From Hymenobacter aranciens (GTDB taxonomy: Bacteria; Bacteroidota; Bacteroidia; Cytophagales; Hymenobacteraceae): 64,000 bases of DNA. Positions 1 through 8,959 of the stretch are shown one piece after another. The notes beneath the pieces were generated by a model. That model was not told the DNA's origin. It saw only the letters and a list, made by a program, of their open reading frames with translations, and made no database searches. Positions within the stretch are counted from its first letter, which is position 1; every line of letters begins with the position of its first letter. A program made the translations under genes and the position numbers. The stretch spans positions 124,001 to 188,000 of the forward strand of contig NZ_JAUQSY010000001.1 of assembly GCF_030580865.1 (NCBI RefSeq). Reading direction: 5' to 3'.

Positions 1-1
1 G

Positions 2-64
2 TGCCGCCTCGCCCGGCAGCTGGCCGTAGCCACCTGCCCGCACCGCGGCCCCCCCGCCTCCTGA
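2..64 (+). CDS. possible 3' end of an upstream gene (partial)
   Basis: One forward frame is open from the window edge and ends at a TGA at 62-64, giving about 20 residues of an Arg/Ala-rich tail (it ends GPPAS). It is too short to recognise. It is proposed only because a gene must end somewhere upstream and the hairpin at 85-131 follows directly. Other frames through this stretch cannot be excluded. Confidence 0.25.
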   Translation, partial: CRLARQLAVATCPHRGPPAS

Positions 65-84
65 AAAACCACGGGACTTGCCGA

Positions 85-131
85 CCCGGCAACCAAGCTG
101 CCCGCCTGCGGGCGCAGCCTGGTTGGCCGGG
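85..131. other. hairpin between gene end and TonB receptor
   Basis: An imperfect inverted repeat: the left arm is near 85-101 and the right arm near 114-131 (CCCGGC-AACCA against TGGTT-GGCCGGG), with an inner CCGC/GCGG stem. A T-rich stretch (143-169) follows but is not immediately adjacent. It could act as the terminator of the upstream gene or as leader structure. I cannot tell which. Confidence 0.45.
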
Positions 132-169
132 CGGTTGTGCATGTTTTTCAGTTTGACTTTCTTTTATTT

Positions 170-3100
170 ATGCAGAAGCTATTCTCTTCCGCGGTTCTTT
201 TTTTCCTGCTCTTGCTGAGCGGACTCCCGGCCTGGGCACAGGTCGATTTGGTGGTGTCGGTGTTCGACAACGTCCGCCGGCCCGTGGTGGGCGTGCCCGT
301 GCAGCTCGATAACGCGGCCATCGGTTTCAGCGCCTCGCAGGCCACCAATGCCCAGGGCCAGGCCCGCTTCCGGGGCCTGAGCACGGCCGGCAGCTACGCC
401 GTGAGCACGGCCGTGAGCGAGCAGTACCAAGCCGTGCGCGAAACCGGCCTGACGCTGCGCGCCAACTCCAGCCCGAGCGTGACGCTGGTACTGCCCCTGC
501 TTAGCCGCCAGGCCTTGAATGAGGTGACCGTAAGCGCCTCCGGCGCCACCACCATTAACACCCGCAACGCCGAGGTGGCGGCCGAGCTCTCGGCCCGCGA
601 GCTGCGCGAGATTCCCATTGAGGCCCGCGACGTGACCCGCGCCCTCTACCGCCTGCCCAACGTGACCCAGGCCACCGGCTTCTTCTCCGAAGCGCCCAAC
701 GTGAGCATCAACGGCGCCAACGGCCTTTACACCAACTACCTCATCGACGGCCTCGACAACAACGAGAACTTCCTGGGCGGGCAGCGCTTCGCCATCCCCA
801 CCGGCTTTGCCCAGAACGTGAACGTGCTGACCAACAACTTTTCGACCGAGTTCGGTAACTCGGCCAACGGCATCGTAAACGTGACCACCAAGTCGGGCTC
901 CAATAACCTGACGGCGGAAGTGTTTTACCTCACCCGGCCCGGCCCGGGCATCGACGGCAAGACGGACTTTGCCCAGCGCGACCTATCGGGCAACCAGGTG
1001 AAGAGCGGCTTCCAGCGCCAGCAGTTCGGCTTCGGTGTGGGCGGCGCGCTGGTCAAAAACAAAACCTTCTACTACCTCAATGCCGAGCAAACGTTTGACT
1101 TTAAGGACAACGTGCTGACCTCGCCCGCGCTGGGCATCGACGCCACCGTGCGCGGCCGCAACAACTTCACCTACCTCTCGGGCAAGCTCGACCAGCGCTG
1201 GACCGAGCGGTTTACGTCCTCGCTGCGGGCCAACGTGGGCATCGTGAACATCGAGCGCCAGGGCGGCGGGCTCGATGGTGGTCTGGCCTTCCCATCGACC
1301 GGCAATAAGCAGGACCGTAATTCGGTGAACATTGCCATGCAGAACGTGTACGTGGGCGACCGTTTCACCTCTGAAACCGACCTGCAATACGCCCGCTTTC
1401 GCTGGAACTACGCCCGTGCCGACAACCCCGGCAGCCCCGACGTGAGCGTGAGCGGCCCTGACGGCCAGACTATTGCCGTACTGGGTCACCCGGGTTATTT
1501 GTTCGATTCGCACCAGAATACATGGCAGTTCCAGCAAAAATTCACCCTGAGCCGGGGGCGCAACACCTTCAAGGGCGGCTTCGGGCTCATCAGCACGCAG
1601 CACCGGCTGTTTGGCGGCGGCAACCCCAATGGCAGCTACGGGGTGCAGTTGACGGCGGCCCAGCTGCAAGCCTTGCGCGACCGCAACCTGGGCCCGGGCC
1701 TGAGCATCAACGATATTCCCGGTGATGTGCAGGTGAACTACTTCGGCGTGGAGCTGCGCCCGGCGTCCTTTGGCACCACCCAGAACCTGTACAACATCTA
1801 CCTCGAAGACCAAGTGGCGGTGACCGAGCGCCTGAACCTGACCCTGGGCCTGCGCTACGACTACGACAACCTTTCGGAAGGCGGCGCCGAGCACGGCGAC
1901 CGCAACAACGTGGCCCCCCGCGCCAGCTTCAACCTGCAGCTGACCGACCGTAGCAGCCTGCGCGGCGGCTACGGCTTGTTCTACGACAAGATTCTGTACA
2001 CCGTGTACAGTGATGCCTTACAACAGAATACGAATTCGGCTGACTATAAGGCGCAGCTGCGCGAGCTGGTACGCCTGGGCCAGCTGCCCGCCGATACCAA
2101 CATCGACCGCATCACCTTCGACGGCAACCAGGGCGCCAGCGCCAGCGGCGTGAGCTACCTGCAGGGGCCCTCGGCGGCCAGCCTGCAGGCCCAGCGCGAG
2201 GGCGTGCCCGGCTACGAGCGCCGCATCCTGAACCCTAACGGCTACCAGAACCCTTACTCGCACCAGGCTACGCTGGGCTACCAGTACCAGCTGGGCAGTA
2301 AAACCCGTTTCTACGTTGACGTGATGTATAACCGCTCCTACGACCTGTTCCGGCTGCGCAACGTGAATGCCGTGTCGGAGTACCCGCAGACCGACCCCAA
2401 CAGCGTAGTGGTGCGCACCCCGGCCGAAGCTGACGCGACGCGCCCGGTGCCCATCGCGGCCGACGGCAGCGCCACCATCGATGGCCAGAAGCTGATGGGC
2501 GTGGCCCGCAACATCATCATGACTGAGTCGGCGGGCCGCTCGCGCTACGTGGCGGCCAGCTTCAACGTGCAGAAGGATGCGGCCGAGGACAAGCTGGGCT
2601 ACCGCGTGTCGTACACGCTCTCGAACCTCAAGAATGACACCGAGGACGTGAACTTCCGCGCCGCCGACGGCAACAACTACGCGCCGGAATTTGCCAATTC
2701 CATCAACGACCGGACGCACGTTATCAACGCCATCGGCAGCTACTACCCGATTAAAAACCTGCGCTTCACGCTGGCGGCGCTACTGCAAAGCGGCCAGCCG
2801 GTGAACCGCGTGACGGGCGGCTACCCCATCCCCGGCACCAACCCGGCGGTGCTCACCAACGACCTCAACGGCGACGGTAGCTCGTTCAGCACGGCCTACC
2901 TGGGCAACGCCGACCGCTACCCCGGCGAGGCCCGCAACAGCGACCGCCTGCCCTGGTCGAAGACCTTCGACGTGGGGGGGCAGTACACCTTCCGCTTCGG
3001 CCAGAAAACCAGCCGCCTGGAGCTGACGGCCGACGTATTTAACGTGCTCAATACCCAAAACCTGAGCGGCTACGCCAACAACGCCACCCAGAGCAACCAG

Positions 3101-3190
3101 ATTCAGGTGGGGCCGGCGGGCTCGGGCATCGTGCGGCGCAATGCGAGTGCGCCGCGGCAGTTTCAGTTTGGGCTGCGGTATGCGCTGTAG
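170..3190 (+). CDS. TonB-dependent receptor, Oar-like, with carboxypeptidase-regulatory-like N-terminus
   Basis: Outer-membrane active transporter of about 1006 residues. The start at 170 is preferred over an in-frame GTG at 137 because it opens directly with a signal peptide (MQKLFSS...PAWAQ). Next come a beta-sandwich carboxypeptidase-regulatory-like domain (about 25-110), a plug (about 115-240, with the YLIDGLDNNENF and VNVTTKSGSN stretches typical of Oar-type receptors) and a long barrel ending in an aromatic-rich strand (FQFGLRYAL). The ABC importer that begins at 3330 suggests the two could handle the same substrate, but only a repeat element and no shared promoter links them. The substrate cannot be read from the sequence. 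Confidence 0.85.
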   Translation: MQKLFSSAVLFFLLLLSGLPAWAQVDLVVSVFDNVRRPVVGVPVQLDNAAIGFSASQATNAQGQARFRGLSTAGSYAVSTAVSEQYQAVRETGLTLRANSSPSVTLVLPLLSRQALNEVTVSASGATTINTRNAEVAAELSARELREIPIEARDVTRALYRLPNVTQATGFFSEAPNVSINGANGLYTNYLIDGLDNNENFLGGQRFAIPTGFAQNVNVLTNNFSTEFGNSANGIVNVTTKSGSNNLTAEVFYLTRPGPGIDGKTDFAQRDLSGNQVKSGFQRQQFGFGVGGALVKNKTFYYLNAEQTFDFKDNVLTSPALGIDATVRGRNNFTYLSGKLDQRWTERFTSSLRANVGIVNIERQGGGLDGGLAFPSTGNKQDRNSVNIAMQNVYVGDRFTSETDLQYARFRWNYARADNPGSPDVSVSGPDGQTIAVLGHPGYLFDSHQNTWQFQQKFTLSRGRNTFKGGFGLISTQHRLFGGGNPNGSYGVQLTAAQLQALRDRNLGPGLSINDIPGDVQVNYFGVELRPASFGTTQNLYNIYLEDQVAVTERLNLTLGLRYDYDNLSEGGAEHGDRNNVAPRASFNLQLTDRSSLRGGYGLFYDKILYTVYSDALQQNTNSADYKAQLRELVRLGQLPADTNIDRITFDGNQGASASGVSYLQGPSAASLQAQREGVPGYERRILNPNGYQNPYSHQATLGYQYQLGSKTRFYVDVMYNRSYDLFRLRNVNAVSEYPQTDPNSVVVRTPAEADATRPVPIAADGSATIDGQKLMGVARNIIMTESAGRSRYVAASFNVQKDAAEDKLGYRVSYTLSNLKNDTEDVNFRAADGNNYAPEFANSINDRTHVINAIGSYYPIKNLRFTLAALLQSGQPVNRVTGGYPIPGTNPAVLTNDLNGDGSSFSTAYLGNADRYPGEARNSDRLPWSKTFDVGGQYTFRFGQKTSRLELTADVFNVLNTQNLSGYANNATQSNQIQVGPAGSGIVRRNASAPRQFQFGLRYAL

Positions 3191-3192
3191 CC

Positions 3193-3302
3193 AACCTCAC
3201 CCCCCGGCCCCCTCTCCTGCGGAGAGGGGGAGCCTGACGATTTCCAACAGCAGCATGACCGGTGCCCCCTCTCCGCAGGAGAGGGGGTCAGGGGGTGAGG
3301 TT
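3193..3302. repeat. long hyphenated palindrome, CCCCCTCTCC type
   Basis: Arms of about 38 nt (3193-3230 and 3264-3302) are inverted copies with about three mismatches around a 33-nt loop. Each arm also contains its own palindrome (CCCCCTCTCC ... GGAGAGGGGG). It fills the whole spacer between the TonB receptor and the transport lipoprotein, so it could act as a transcript-stabilising or terminating structure. The sequence style fits dispersed intergenic repeats of Bacteroidota genomes. Confidence 0.85.
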
Positions 3303-3329
3303 CCTCGATTGCGTCAACTCTCTTCACTT

Positions 3330-4541
3330 ATGAAAAAGACCTTCCTCCAACTCCTCACCCTAACCCTGCTGGCCGGCTGCAGTGCCGACCAGCCCCGCAC
3401 CCCGCAGCAGGTGCTGGCCCAGCCCTGGGCGCAGGTAGAAAACGCCGGCCGCCAACAGCCCGTGAGCATGGTGATGTGGCAGGGCGACCCGCTCATCAAC
3501 CGCTACATGACTGGCTACGTGAAGCCCGAAATGAAGCGCCGCTACGGCATCGACCTGCAGCTGGCGGCGGGCCAGGGCGCGGGCTTGGTGCAGACGCTGG
3601 CCGCCGAGCAAGCCGCCGGCCAGCATAGCGAGGCCGACGTGGTGTGGATAAACGGCGAGACGTTTTACCAGCTCCGGCAGGTGGATGCGCTGCTCGGGCC
3701 CTTCGTGGACAAGCTGCCTAACGCCCGCTACCTCGACTTGCAGAACTCGTTCATCAACACCGATTTTCAGCAGCCGGTGGCGGGCATGGAGTGCCCCTGG
3801 GGCAATGTGCAGTTTACCGTCATCTACGACTCGGCGCGGGTGAGCCGGCCGCCGCGCTCGTTTGCCGAGCTGCCGGCCTACGTGCGGGCGCACCCCGGGC
3901 AGTTCACCATTCCGAACGAGTTTACGGGCATGACCTTGCTGAAATCGTGGATGATAAGTTTGTCGGACAACCCGGCGCTGTTTCAGGGCAAGTTTGACGA
4001 GGCGGTGTACAGGAAGTGGTCGGGCGAGCTGTGGCGGGTGCTCAACGCCAGCAAGCCCTACTTCTGGAAACAGGGGCGCACCTTCCCCGAGCAGCTGGCG
4101 CCCCTGCACCAGCTCTTTGCCAATGGCGAAGTAGCGTTTACCTTCTCCTGCAACGATGCCGAGGTGGATAACAAGCGCAACCAGGGGGTATTCCCGGCCA
4201 CGGCGCGGGCCTACGTGCCGGCGCCGGGCACCATTCAGAACTCGCACTACTTGGGCATCGTGCGCGGCGCCCGCCACCCCGAGGCGGCGCTGCTGCTGGT
4301 CAACTTTCTGATTTCGCCGGAGGCGCAATTGAAGAAGATGGACCCCAACGTGTGGGGCGACCACACGGTGCTGAACCTGGCAGCGCTGCCGGCGGCGCAG
4401 CGGCGGCAGTTCGAGCAGCTGCCCACGCGGCGCTACGCGCCCCGGCGCGAGACCATCCAAAACCTGGCCCTGCCCGAGCCCGACCCGGAATACATGACGC
4501 GGCTGTTCAAGGATTTTCGGACCGAGGTGCTGGAAAAGTAA
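3330..4541 (+). CDS. ABC importer substrate-binding lipoprotein (YnjB-like)
   Basis: About 403 residues. The start at 3330 gives a lipoprotein signal (MKKTFLQLLTLTLLAGC, lipidated Cys17). An upstream in-frame extension to 3141 would read through the repeat and is rejected. The mature protein has the mixed fold composition of extracellular binding proteins, with blocks such as VVWINGETFYQL and VNFLISPEAQ typical of the family that includes iron, thiamine and YnjB binding proteins. Two permease genes and an ATPase gene follow in the same direction. The ligand is unknown; YnjB-type rather than iron- or thiamine-type is a judgement from length and general resemblance. Confidence 0.72.
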   Translation: MKKTFLQLLTLTLLAGCSADQPRTPQQVLAQPWAQVENAGRQQPVSMVMWQGDPLINRYMTGYVKPEMKRRYGIDLQLAAGQGAGLVQTLAAEQAAGQHSEADVVWINGETFYQLRQVDALLGPFVDKLPNARYLDLQNSFINTDFQQPVAGMECPWGNVQFTVIYDSARVSRPPRSFAELPAYVRAHPGQFTIPNEFTGMTLLKSWMISLSDNPALFQGKFDEAVYRKWSGELWRVLNASKPYFWKQGRTFPEQLAPLHQLFANGEVAFTFSCNDAEVDNKRNQGVFPATARAYVPAPGTIQNSHYLGIVRGARHPEAALLLVNFLISPEAQLKKMDPNVWGDHTVLNLAALPAAQRRQFEQLPTRRYAPRRETIQNLALPEPDPEYMTRLFKDFRTEVLEK

Positions 4542-4634
4542 GCCGCCCGAATAATACTTTTCCGAGGAAGCCGGTAGGAGGAAGGTTCGGGGAAGGTTCG
4601 TTGTGGGTTCGCTCAAGCCGCCCTCAGTTGGGCC

Positions 4635-4664
4635 TTTGAAGGTAAGGTGGAAATTGTACTTTCG
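4635..4664 (+). promoter_or_regulatory. candidate Bacteroidota promoter (TTTG-N18-TACTTTCG)
   Basis: TTTG at 4635-4638 and TACTTTCG at 4657-4664 fit the -33/-7 pattern (TTTG about 19 nt from TAnnTTTG) with one mismatch. Only eight bases separate the -7 box from the ATG at 4673, so a transcript starting here would be nearly leaderless. Confidence 0.5.
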
Positions 4665-4672
4665 TAAGGAAT

Positions 4673-5530
4673 ATGGCTTTAGACATTCGTCGGTTTTTCT
4701 CGACCACCTTACTCGGTGGCTACGGCTTGCTGGTGCTGGGCCTGCCGCTGGCGGGGCTGGGCTATGCGCTGCTGGGCAGCCTGGGGCTGGCCGGGCCGCT
4801 GGCGGCGGGCTTCACCCCACGCTACTGGCTGGCGCTGGGGGCGAATGCGGGGCTGCTGTACTCGGCGCTGTTCAGCACCTGGGTGGCGCTGGTGTCGGTG
4901 GGCGTGTCGGTGGCCCTGGCCCTGAGCCTGGTGCTACGGGCGCAGCCCACGCTGCGGCGCTGGCCGCTGCCGGGGCTGCTGTACGTGCCGCTGCTACTTC
5001 CGGCCCTGGTGCTGGCGTTCTGCTTGTTTCAGCTGTTGAGCGGCGCCGGCTGGCTGGCCCGGCTGAGCTACGGCCTGGAGTGGATTGGCAGTCCGGCCGA
5101 CTTCCCCGAGCTGGTGCAGGACAGCGCCGGGCTGGGCATCATCCTGGCCCAGGTGCTGCTCACGTTTCCATTTCTGACCTTGCTGCTGCAGGCCATCTAC
5201 CAGGAAAGCCGGCTCGACGAGCTGCGGCAGCTCAGCAGCACGCTGGGGGCCAGCGCCGGCCAGTTTCGGGGGCGGGTGGCGGTGCCGCTGCTGTTGCGCC
5301 GGGCGGCGCCTACGCTGCTGCTCAACTTCATTGCCACGCTGGGCGCCTACGATGTGCCGCTGCTGCTGGGCCGCCCGCATCCGCAGATGCTGTCCGTATT
5401 CGTAGCCACGCGGCAGCAGTTCGATTTGCGCGAGCTGCCGATGGGCTACCTGGCGGGCTTCCTGGTGGCGCTGGGGCTGCTGGCGCTTATTGGGATATTG
5501 ATTAAGCTGACCCGTCGCCATGCACTCTAG
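4673..5530 (+). CDS. ABC importer permease, first of two
   Basis: Inner-membrane permease of 285 residues with about six hydrophobic helices. It contains an EAA-like loop (LRQLSSTLGASAGQFRGRVAVP) for docking of the ATPase. Its 3' end overlaps the next permease gene by 11 bases, so the two are translationally coupled. In E. coli the YnjC permease is a single double-length protein. Here the two halves are separate genes, matching a split ThiP/FbpB-like arrangement. Leu/Ala content is very high. Confidence 0.8.
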   Translation: MALDIRRFFSTTLLGGYGLLVLGLPLAGLGYALLGSLGLAGPLAAGFTPRYWLALGANAGLLYSALFSTWVALVSVGVSVALALSLVLRAQPTLRRWPLPGLLYVPLLLPALVLAFCLFQLLSGAGWLARLSYGLEWIGSPADFPELVQDSAGLGIILAQVLLTFPFLTLLLQAIYQESRLDELRQLSSTLGASAGQFRGRVAVPLLLRRAAPTLLLNFIATLGAYDVPLLLGRPHPQMLSVFVATRQQFDLRELPMGYLAGFLVALGLLALIGILIKLTRRHAL

Positions 5531-6284
5531 GCTGCTTATCGGGTTGTTAATGTTGTTGTTTGGGCTGCCGTTTGGGCTGCTGGGGCTGCTGGCGCTGGCG
5601 CAGGGCTGGCACTTCCCACAGGCGCTGCCGCCCGCCTACTCGCTGGCGGCGCTACGCACGCTGGGCGCGGCCGATAGCGAGCTGCTGGCGGGCCTGGGCC
5701 GCAGCCTGCTGCTGGCGGGCACGGTGGCGCTGCTGGCCACGGCGGGCGGCTTCGGGGTGGCGCGGGCGGTGGCGCGCTCGCGCTGGAGCCGGCAGTGGGA
5801 GGCGGCCAGCTACCTGCCATATGCGCTGCCGCCGGTGCTGCTGGCCACGCTGGTGCAGCCGTTTATTATTCGGCTGCAGTTGTCGGGCTCGGGAGGCGGG
5901 GTAGTGCTGGGCTTGCTGCTGGTGGCGCTGCCGTTTGCCACGCTGCTGCTGCGCAGCTTCTGGTCGGTGCAGGCCCGGGAGTATGAGCAGCTGGCGCGCA
6001 CGCTGGGCTGCTCGGCGAGGCAGGCGTTTGGGCGGGTGCTGCTGCCGTTGGCCTGGCCGCTGCTGCGCACCACGCTGTTCCAGACGTTTCTGCTGGCCTG
6101 GTTTGACTTTGGGCTCACCAACGTGCTTAGCGTGGGCAAGGTGCGCACGCTCACGGTGCAGGTATTCAGCTACGTGGGCGAAGCCAATACGGCCCTGGCC
6201 GCCGTGGCCTCGCTGCTGCTGGTGCTGCCCCCAGCGCTGCTGCTGGGGCTCAATCGAACGGCGCTGTGGCGGCGGCCGGGGTAG
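5520..6284 (+). CDS. ABC importer permease, second of two
   Basis: 254-residue inner-membrane protein with about six hydrophobic helices and an EAA-like cytoplasmic loop ([22 protein letters not shown]). It starts inside the last codons of the preceding permease (ATG at 5520), which implies equal production of both halves. Together they should form the translocation channel for the lipoprotein's substrate. It stops 79 bases before the ATPase gene. Confidence 0.8.
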   Translation: MHSRLLIGLLMLLFGLPFGLLGLLALAQGWHFPQALPPAYSLAALRTLGAADSELLAGLGRSLLLAGTVALLATAGGFGVARAVARSRWSRQWEAASYLPYALPPVLLATLVQPFIIRLQLSGSGGGVVLGLLLVALPFATLLLRSFWSVQAREYEQLARTLGCSARQAFGRVLLPLAWPLLRTTLFQTFLLAWFDFGLTNVLSVGKVRTLTVQVFSYVGEANTALAAVASLLLVLPPALLLGLNRTALWRRPG

Positions 6285-6363
6285 TACGAGGCCGGAACTG
6301 TGGGATACCCCGGCCATCAATCTCTTTGTGCCTGAGCTATAGATATTTTCCTGAACCAATACC

Positions 6364-7092
6364 ATGCTCGAAGTTTCCGCTCTCGCCAAATCCTTCGGCT
6401 CCCAGTCGGTACTACGCGACGTCAGCCTCACGCTGCCCGCCGGCGAGGTGCTGGCCGTGCTGGGCCGCTCGGGCGGCGGCAAAACCACCCTCCTCAAAAT
6501 CATCGCCGGCCTGGAAGCGCCCGATGCTGGGACCCTGCACCTCGCCGGCCACGACCTGCGCCCCCTGCCGCCCAACCAGCGCCAGTTGGTGTACCTCTAC
6601 CAGGAGCCGCTGCTCTTCCCGCACCTGACGGTGTTCGAAAATATTGCCTTCGGTCTGCGCATTCGAAAAGTTGCCAACGGCAAAATAACGCAGCAAGTCA
6701 ATCAATTGCTCGATGAGCTCGACCTCCGCGAACACGCCCAGAAAGCCCCGCATCAGCTCTCGGGCGGCCAGCGGCAGCGGGTGTCGTTCGGCCGCGCCCT
6801 CATCATCCGCCCGCGCCTGCTGCTGCTCGACGAGCCCTTCGGCAACCTCGATGCCCAAACCCGCGCCGACATGCAGCAGCTCTTCCTGCGCGTGCGCCAG
6901 CAGCACCAGATGACCGCCATCTTCGTGACTCACGACAGCCGCGAGGCCCTCACGGTGGGCAGCAGGTTTGCGTATTTGGAACAAGGGCAATTGACGACCT
7001 TCGCGTCGAAAGCTGATTTTGTGCGGGATGCGCGGACGAATATTCAGCAAGAAGTGAGGTTTTGGGAATCAATTAGTAGGACTGAGAATTGA
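6364..7092 (+). CDS. ABC importer ATP-binding protein (YnjD-like)
   Basis: 242-residue ABC ATPase with Walker [10 protein letters not shown] (residues 34-42), a Q-loop in [11 protein letters not shown], signature LSGGQRQR, Walker B LLLLDEPF and a switch His in [10 protein letters not shown]. This is the classical importer ATPase pattern, close to the polyamine/iron/thiamine class. It completes the lipoprotein-permease-permease-ATPase set starting at 3330. No additional C-terminal regulatory domain is present. Confidence 0.85.
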   Translation: MLEVSALAKSFGSQSVLRDVSLTLPAGEVLAVLGRSGGGKTTLLKIIAGLEAPDAGTLHLAGHDLRPLPPNQRQLVYLYQEPLLFPHLTVFENIAFGLRIRKVANGKITQQVNQLLDELDLREHAQKAPHQLSGGQRQRVSFGRALIIRPRLLLLDEPFGNLDAQTRADMQQLFLRVRQQHQMTAIFVTHDSREALTVGSRFAYLEQGQLTTFASKADFVRDARTNIQQEVRFWESISRTEN

Positions 7093-7093
7093 A

Positions 7094-7159
7094 CGTTGGT
7101 GTTTGGTATCAGGTGTTGGGTTTTCGGGTTTGCATTTTTCTGACACCCAACACCCAACG
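7094..7159. repeat. short-word palindrome, GGTGTTGGGT / ACCCAACACC
   Basis: The left arm (7094-7121) is built from variants of GGTGTTGG, and the right arm (7143-7159) is ACACCCAACACCCAACG, its reverse complement. It lies directly after the ATPase stop codon and 27 bases before the radical SAM start. The same word recurs at 59590-59679. Confidence 0.75.
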
Positions 7160-7186
7160 CGTCGAAGTCTAACCGTCCGTGAGTTT

Positions 7187-8119
7187 ATGAAAACCGACTT
7201 CAACCACTGCGAGTCCGTCTACTGGGTGTTCACCCAGCTTTGCAACGACCAGTGCGCCCACTGCTACAACGACTCGGGCCCCCAGGGCGCCCGCATCAGC
7301 GCCCAGGATTGCCTGCGCATCGTCCGCAACCTGCCCGCGCAGGTCGACCGCCTCATCCTCTCCGGCGGCGAGCCGCTCGCCGACCGCGCCAAGCTCTACC
7401 TCATCCTCGACGCGGTGCAGGAAAAATACCAGGGCCGCACCCAGGTAATGCTCCAAACCAACGGCGACCTGCTTACGCCCGCCATCCTCGACCTGCTCAT
7501 TGCCAAAGGGGTAAGCCGCTTCGACATTGCCAGCATCGACCGCTTTCACAAGCTGGCGGGCTCGCGCCTCATGGTACTGGCTGACTTATTTGAAAGCCGG
7601 GGCGTGAACGGCGACGACCACGACCCGCTCATCGACAAGGACACCTACCTGCTCGACACCCCGCGCCTGAGCTGGGGCTACTGGGGCGCCACCGACGATA
7701 TGTGGCTGGGCGGCAACTGGGCCCGCGGCCGCGCCTTTGCCAACGACCTCTGGCTGCGCGACCCCACGCATAATTTCTGCGCCATCCTCTCCGGCGCCCG
7801 GGGCTTCCTCGGCGGCACCGAGCTGCCCCAGGAAATCAGCATCCAGCTCTGGAAAATCAACCCCTGCTGCCCCGGCACCAAATTCCCCCTTGGCGACGCC
7901 CGCCAGGAAAAAGTGGCCGACGTACTGCTCCGCGCCTCCCAATCCGAAATCATGCAGCGTCTCAACCAGGGCGAGCCCTGGCGCATGGGCGAATCGCTGG
8001 GCATCAGTGAGGAACACGCCCGCGCCCGCACCGCCGAGCTGCAGAATGTGTGCCGTTGGTGCGACGAGTTTTTTGAGCAGCAGGCGGCCGCTGTGCTATT
8101 GCCTAGTGGCCATCAATAG
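7187..8119 (+). CDS. radical SAM protein with C-terminal extra cysteines
   Basis: About 310 residues from the ATG at 7187; the longer reading from 7103 would cross the palindrome. The radical SAM cluster motif is C19-N-D-Q-C23-A-H-C26-Y, followed by the SAM-binding SGGEPL block. The C-terminal third carries further cysteines (PCCPGTKFPLGD and CRWCDEFF), suggesting an auxiliary Fe-S cluster as in SPASM/Twitch maturases. The substrate is unknown. No short precursor-peptide gene is visible in the flanking spacers. It lies immediately upstream of a small HExxH protein, so the two probably act together. Confidence 0.78.
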   Translation: MKTDFNHCESVYWVFTQLCNDQCAHCYNDSGPQGARISAQDCLRIVRNLPAQVDRLILSGGEPLADRAKLYLILDAVQEKYQGRTQVMLQTNGDLLTPAILDLLIAKGVSRFDIASIDRFHKLAGSRLMVLADLFESRGVNGDDHDPLIDKDTYLLDTPRLSWGYWGATDDMWLGGNWARGRAFANDLWLRDPTHNFCAILSGARGFLGGTELPQEISIQLWKINPCCPGTKFPLGDARQEKVADVLLRASQSEIMQRLNQGEPWRMGESLGISEEHARARTAELQNVCRWCDEFFEQQAAAVLLPSGHQ

Positions 8120-8141
8120 CCTGTTTGTTAACTTGCCGGCT

Positions 8142-8654
8142 ATGATTTCACCTTCTGCCCTGCCCCCCGCCCCTGTTTCGCACACCGATACCGCCTGGCT
8201 GCCGCCCATTCTGGCGTTTTTAACCGAAATCGGCATCGTCGTCGAAGACACCACCCTGCGCGACGACACTTTCCTCCCCGGTATTCTCATCCACGAAGGC
8301 CGCCTGCTCCTCGACCGCCAGCGCCTGCTCTATCCTGGCGATGTGGTCCACGAAGCCGGTCACATTGCCGTCACCCGCGCTGCCGAGCGGCCGGCCCTCG
8401 GTGGTAACGTCACCGAAGACAATCCGGAAAAAGAAGGTGACGAATTAGCCGTCCATCTCTGGGCGTACGCCGCCTGCCTGGCCATGCGCCTGCCCGCAGA
8501 AGTTGTTTTTCACCCCGACGGCTATCGAAACCAGAGCAAATGGTTGATAAATAACTTCCGCACCGGCCAGAACATGGGCCTGCCGCTGCTCGTGTGGATG
8601 GACCTGAGCACTACCGAAGAATACCCCCGCATGACACGCTGGCTGCGGGAGTAA
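8142..8654 (+). CDS. small HExxH (gluzincin-like) hypothetical protein
   Basis: 170 residues starting 22 bases after the radical SAM gene. The core is VVHEAGHIAV, a HExxH zinc motif, followed about 25 residues later by EGDELAVHLWAYA, whose Glu could be the third zinc ligand, as in ImmA/IrrE-like minimal proteases. There is no signal peptide or membrane segment, so it is probably cytoplasmic. I do not recognise the family. Proteolysis is inferred from the motif only. A strong bidirectional terminator follows at 8681. Confidence 0.65.
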   Translation: MISPSALPPAPVSHTDTAWLPPILAFLTEIGIVVEDTTLRDDTFLPGILIHEGRLLLDRQRLLYPGDVVHEAGHIAVTRAAERPALGGNVTEDNPEKEGDELAVHLWAYAACLAMRLPAEVVFHPDGYRNQSKWLINNFRTGQNMGLPLLVWMDLSTTEEYPRMTRWLRE

Positions 8655-8680
8655 ATCCCTGAAAAAGAAACAATAAAAAA

Positions 8681-8711
8681 GGCCTTCCCGCTAACAGGAA
8701 GGCCTTTTTTT
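8681..8711. terminator. bidirectional intrinsic terminator
   Basis: Perfect stem GGCCTTCC / GGAAGGCC (8681-8688, 8697-8704) with a T run on the plus side (8705-8711) and an A run before it (8675-8680). It can stop the HExxH operon on plus and the tRNA-Phe transcript on minus. Confidence 0.9.
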
Positions 8712-8712
8712 G

Positions 8713-8785
<73 letters not shown>

Positions 8786-8815
8786 GTACACCCAAGCCGT
8801 AGCGGTTTGGGACTG

Positions 8816-8845
8816 CAAAGGTAAGCACGCAAACCGCCAACGCAA
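8816..8845 (-). promoter_or_regulatory. promoter of tRNA-Phe
   Basis: On the minus strand TTG (8845-8843), a 19-nt spacer, then TACCTTTG (8823-8816) exactly fit the Bacteroidota sigma-factor consensus. The box is 30 bases upstream of the mature tRNA 5' end. Confidence 0.8.
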
Positions 8846-8946
8846 GGATTTGCCTGAAAAAAGTTGCCAACTTTGTTACCGGAAACCGCAAAGTATTCGG
8901 CATGCCTACTAAATTGCACCCTTAAACCCCTCCCACCCGTTCTTCC

Positions 8947-8954
8947 TACCTTTA
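8947..8954 (+). promoter_or_regulatory. candidate -7 box 5 nt from the start codon
   Basis: TACCTTTA at 8947-8954 matches TAnnTTTG except at the last base and lies five bases before the ATG at 8960. No convincing TTG is seen at the usual distance. Confidence 0.35.
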
Positions 8955-8959
8955 CGCGC

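Noticed and set aside
983..1894. 303-residue minus-strand frame inside the TonB receptor gene
   Set aside because: Antisense shadow of a well-supported receptor; no recognisable domain or start signals.
3141..3329. N-terminal extension of the importer lipoprotein through the palindrome
   Set aside because: It would place a lipoprotein signal 63 residues inside the protein and translate a repeat element.
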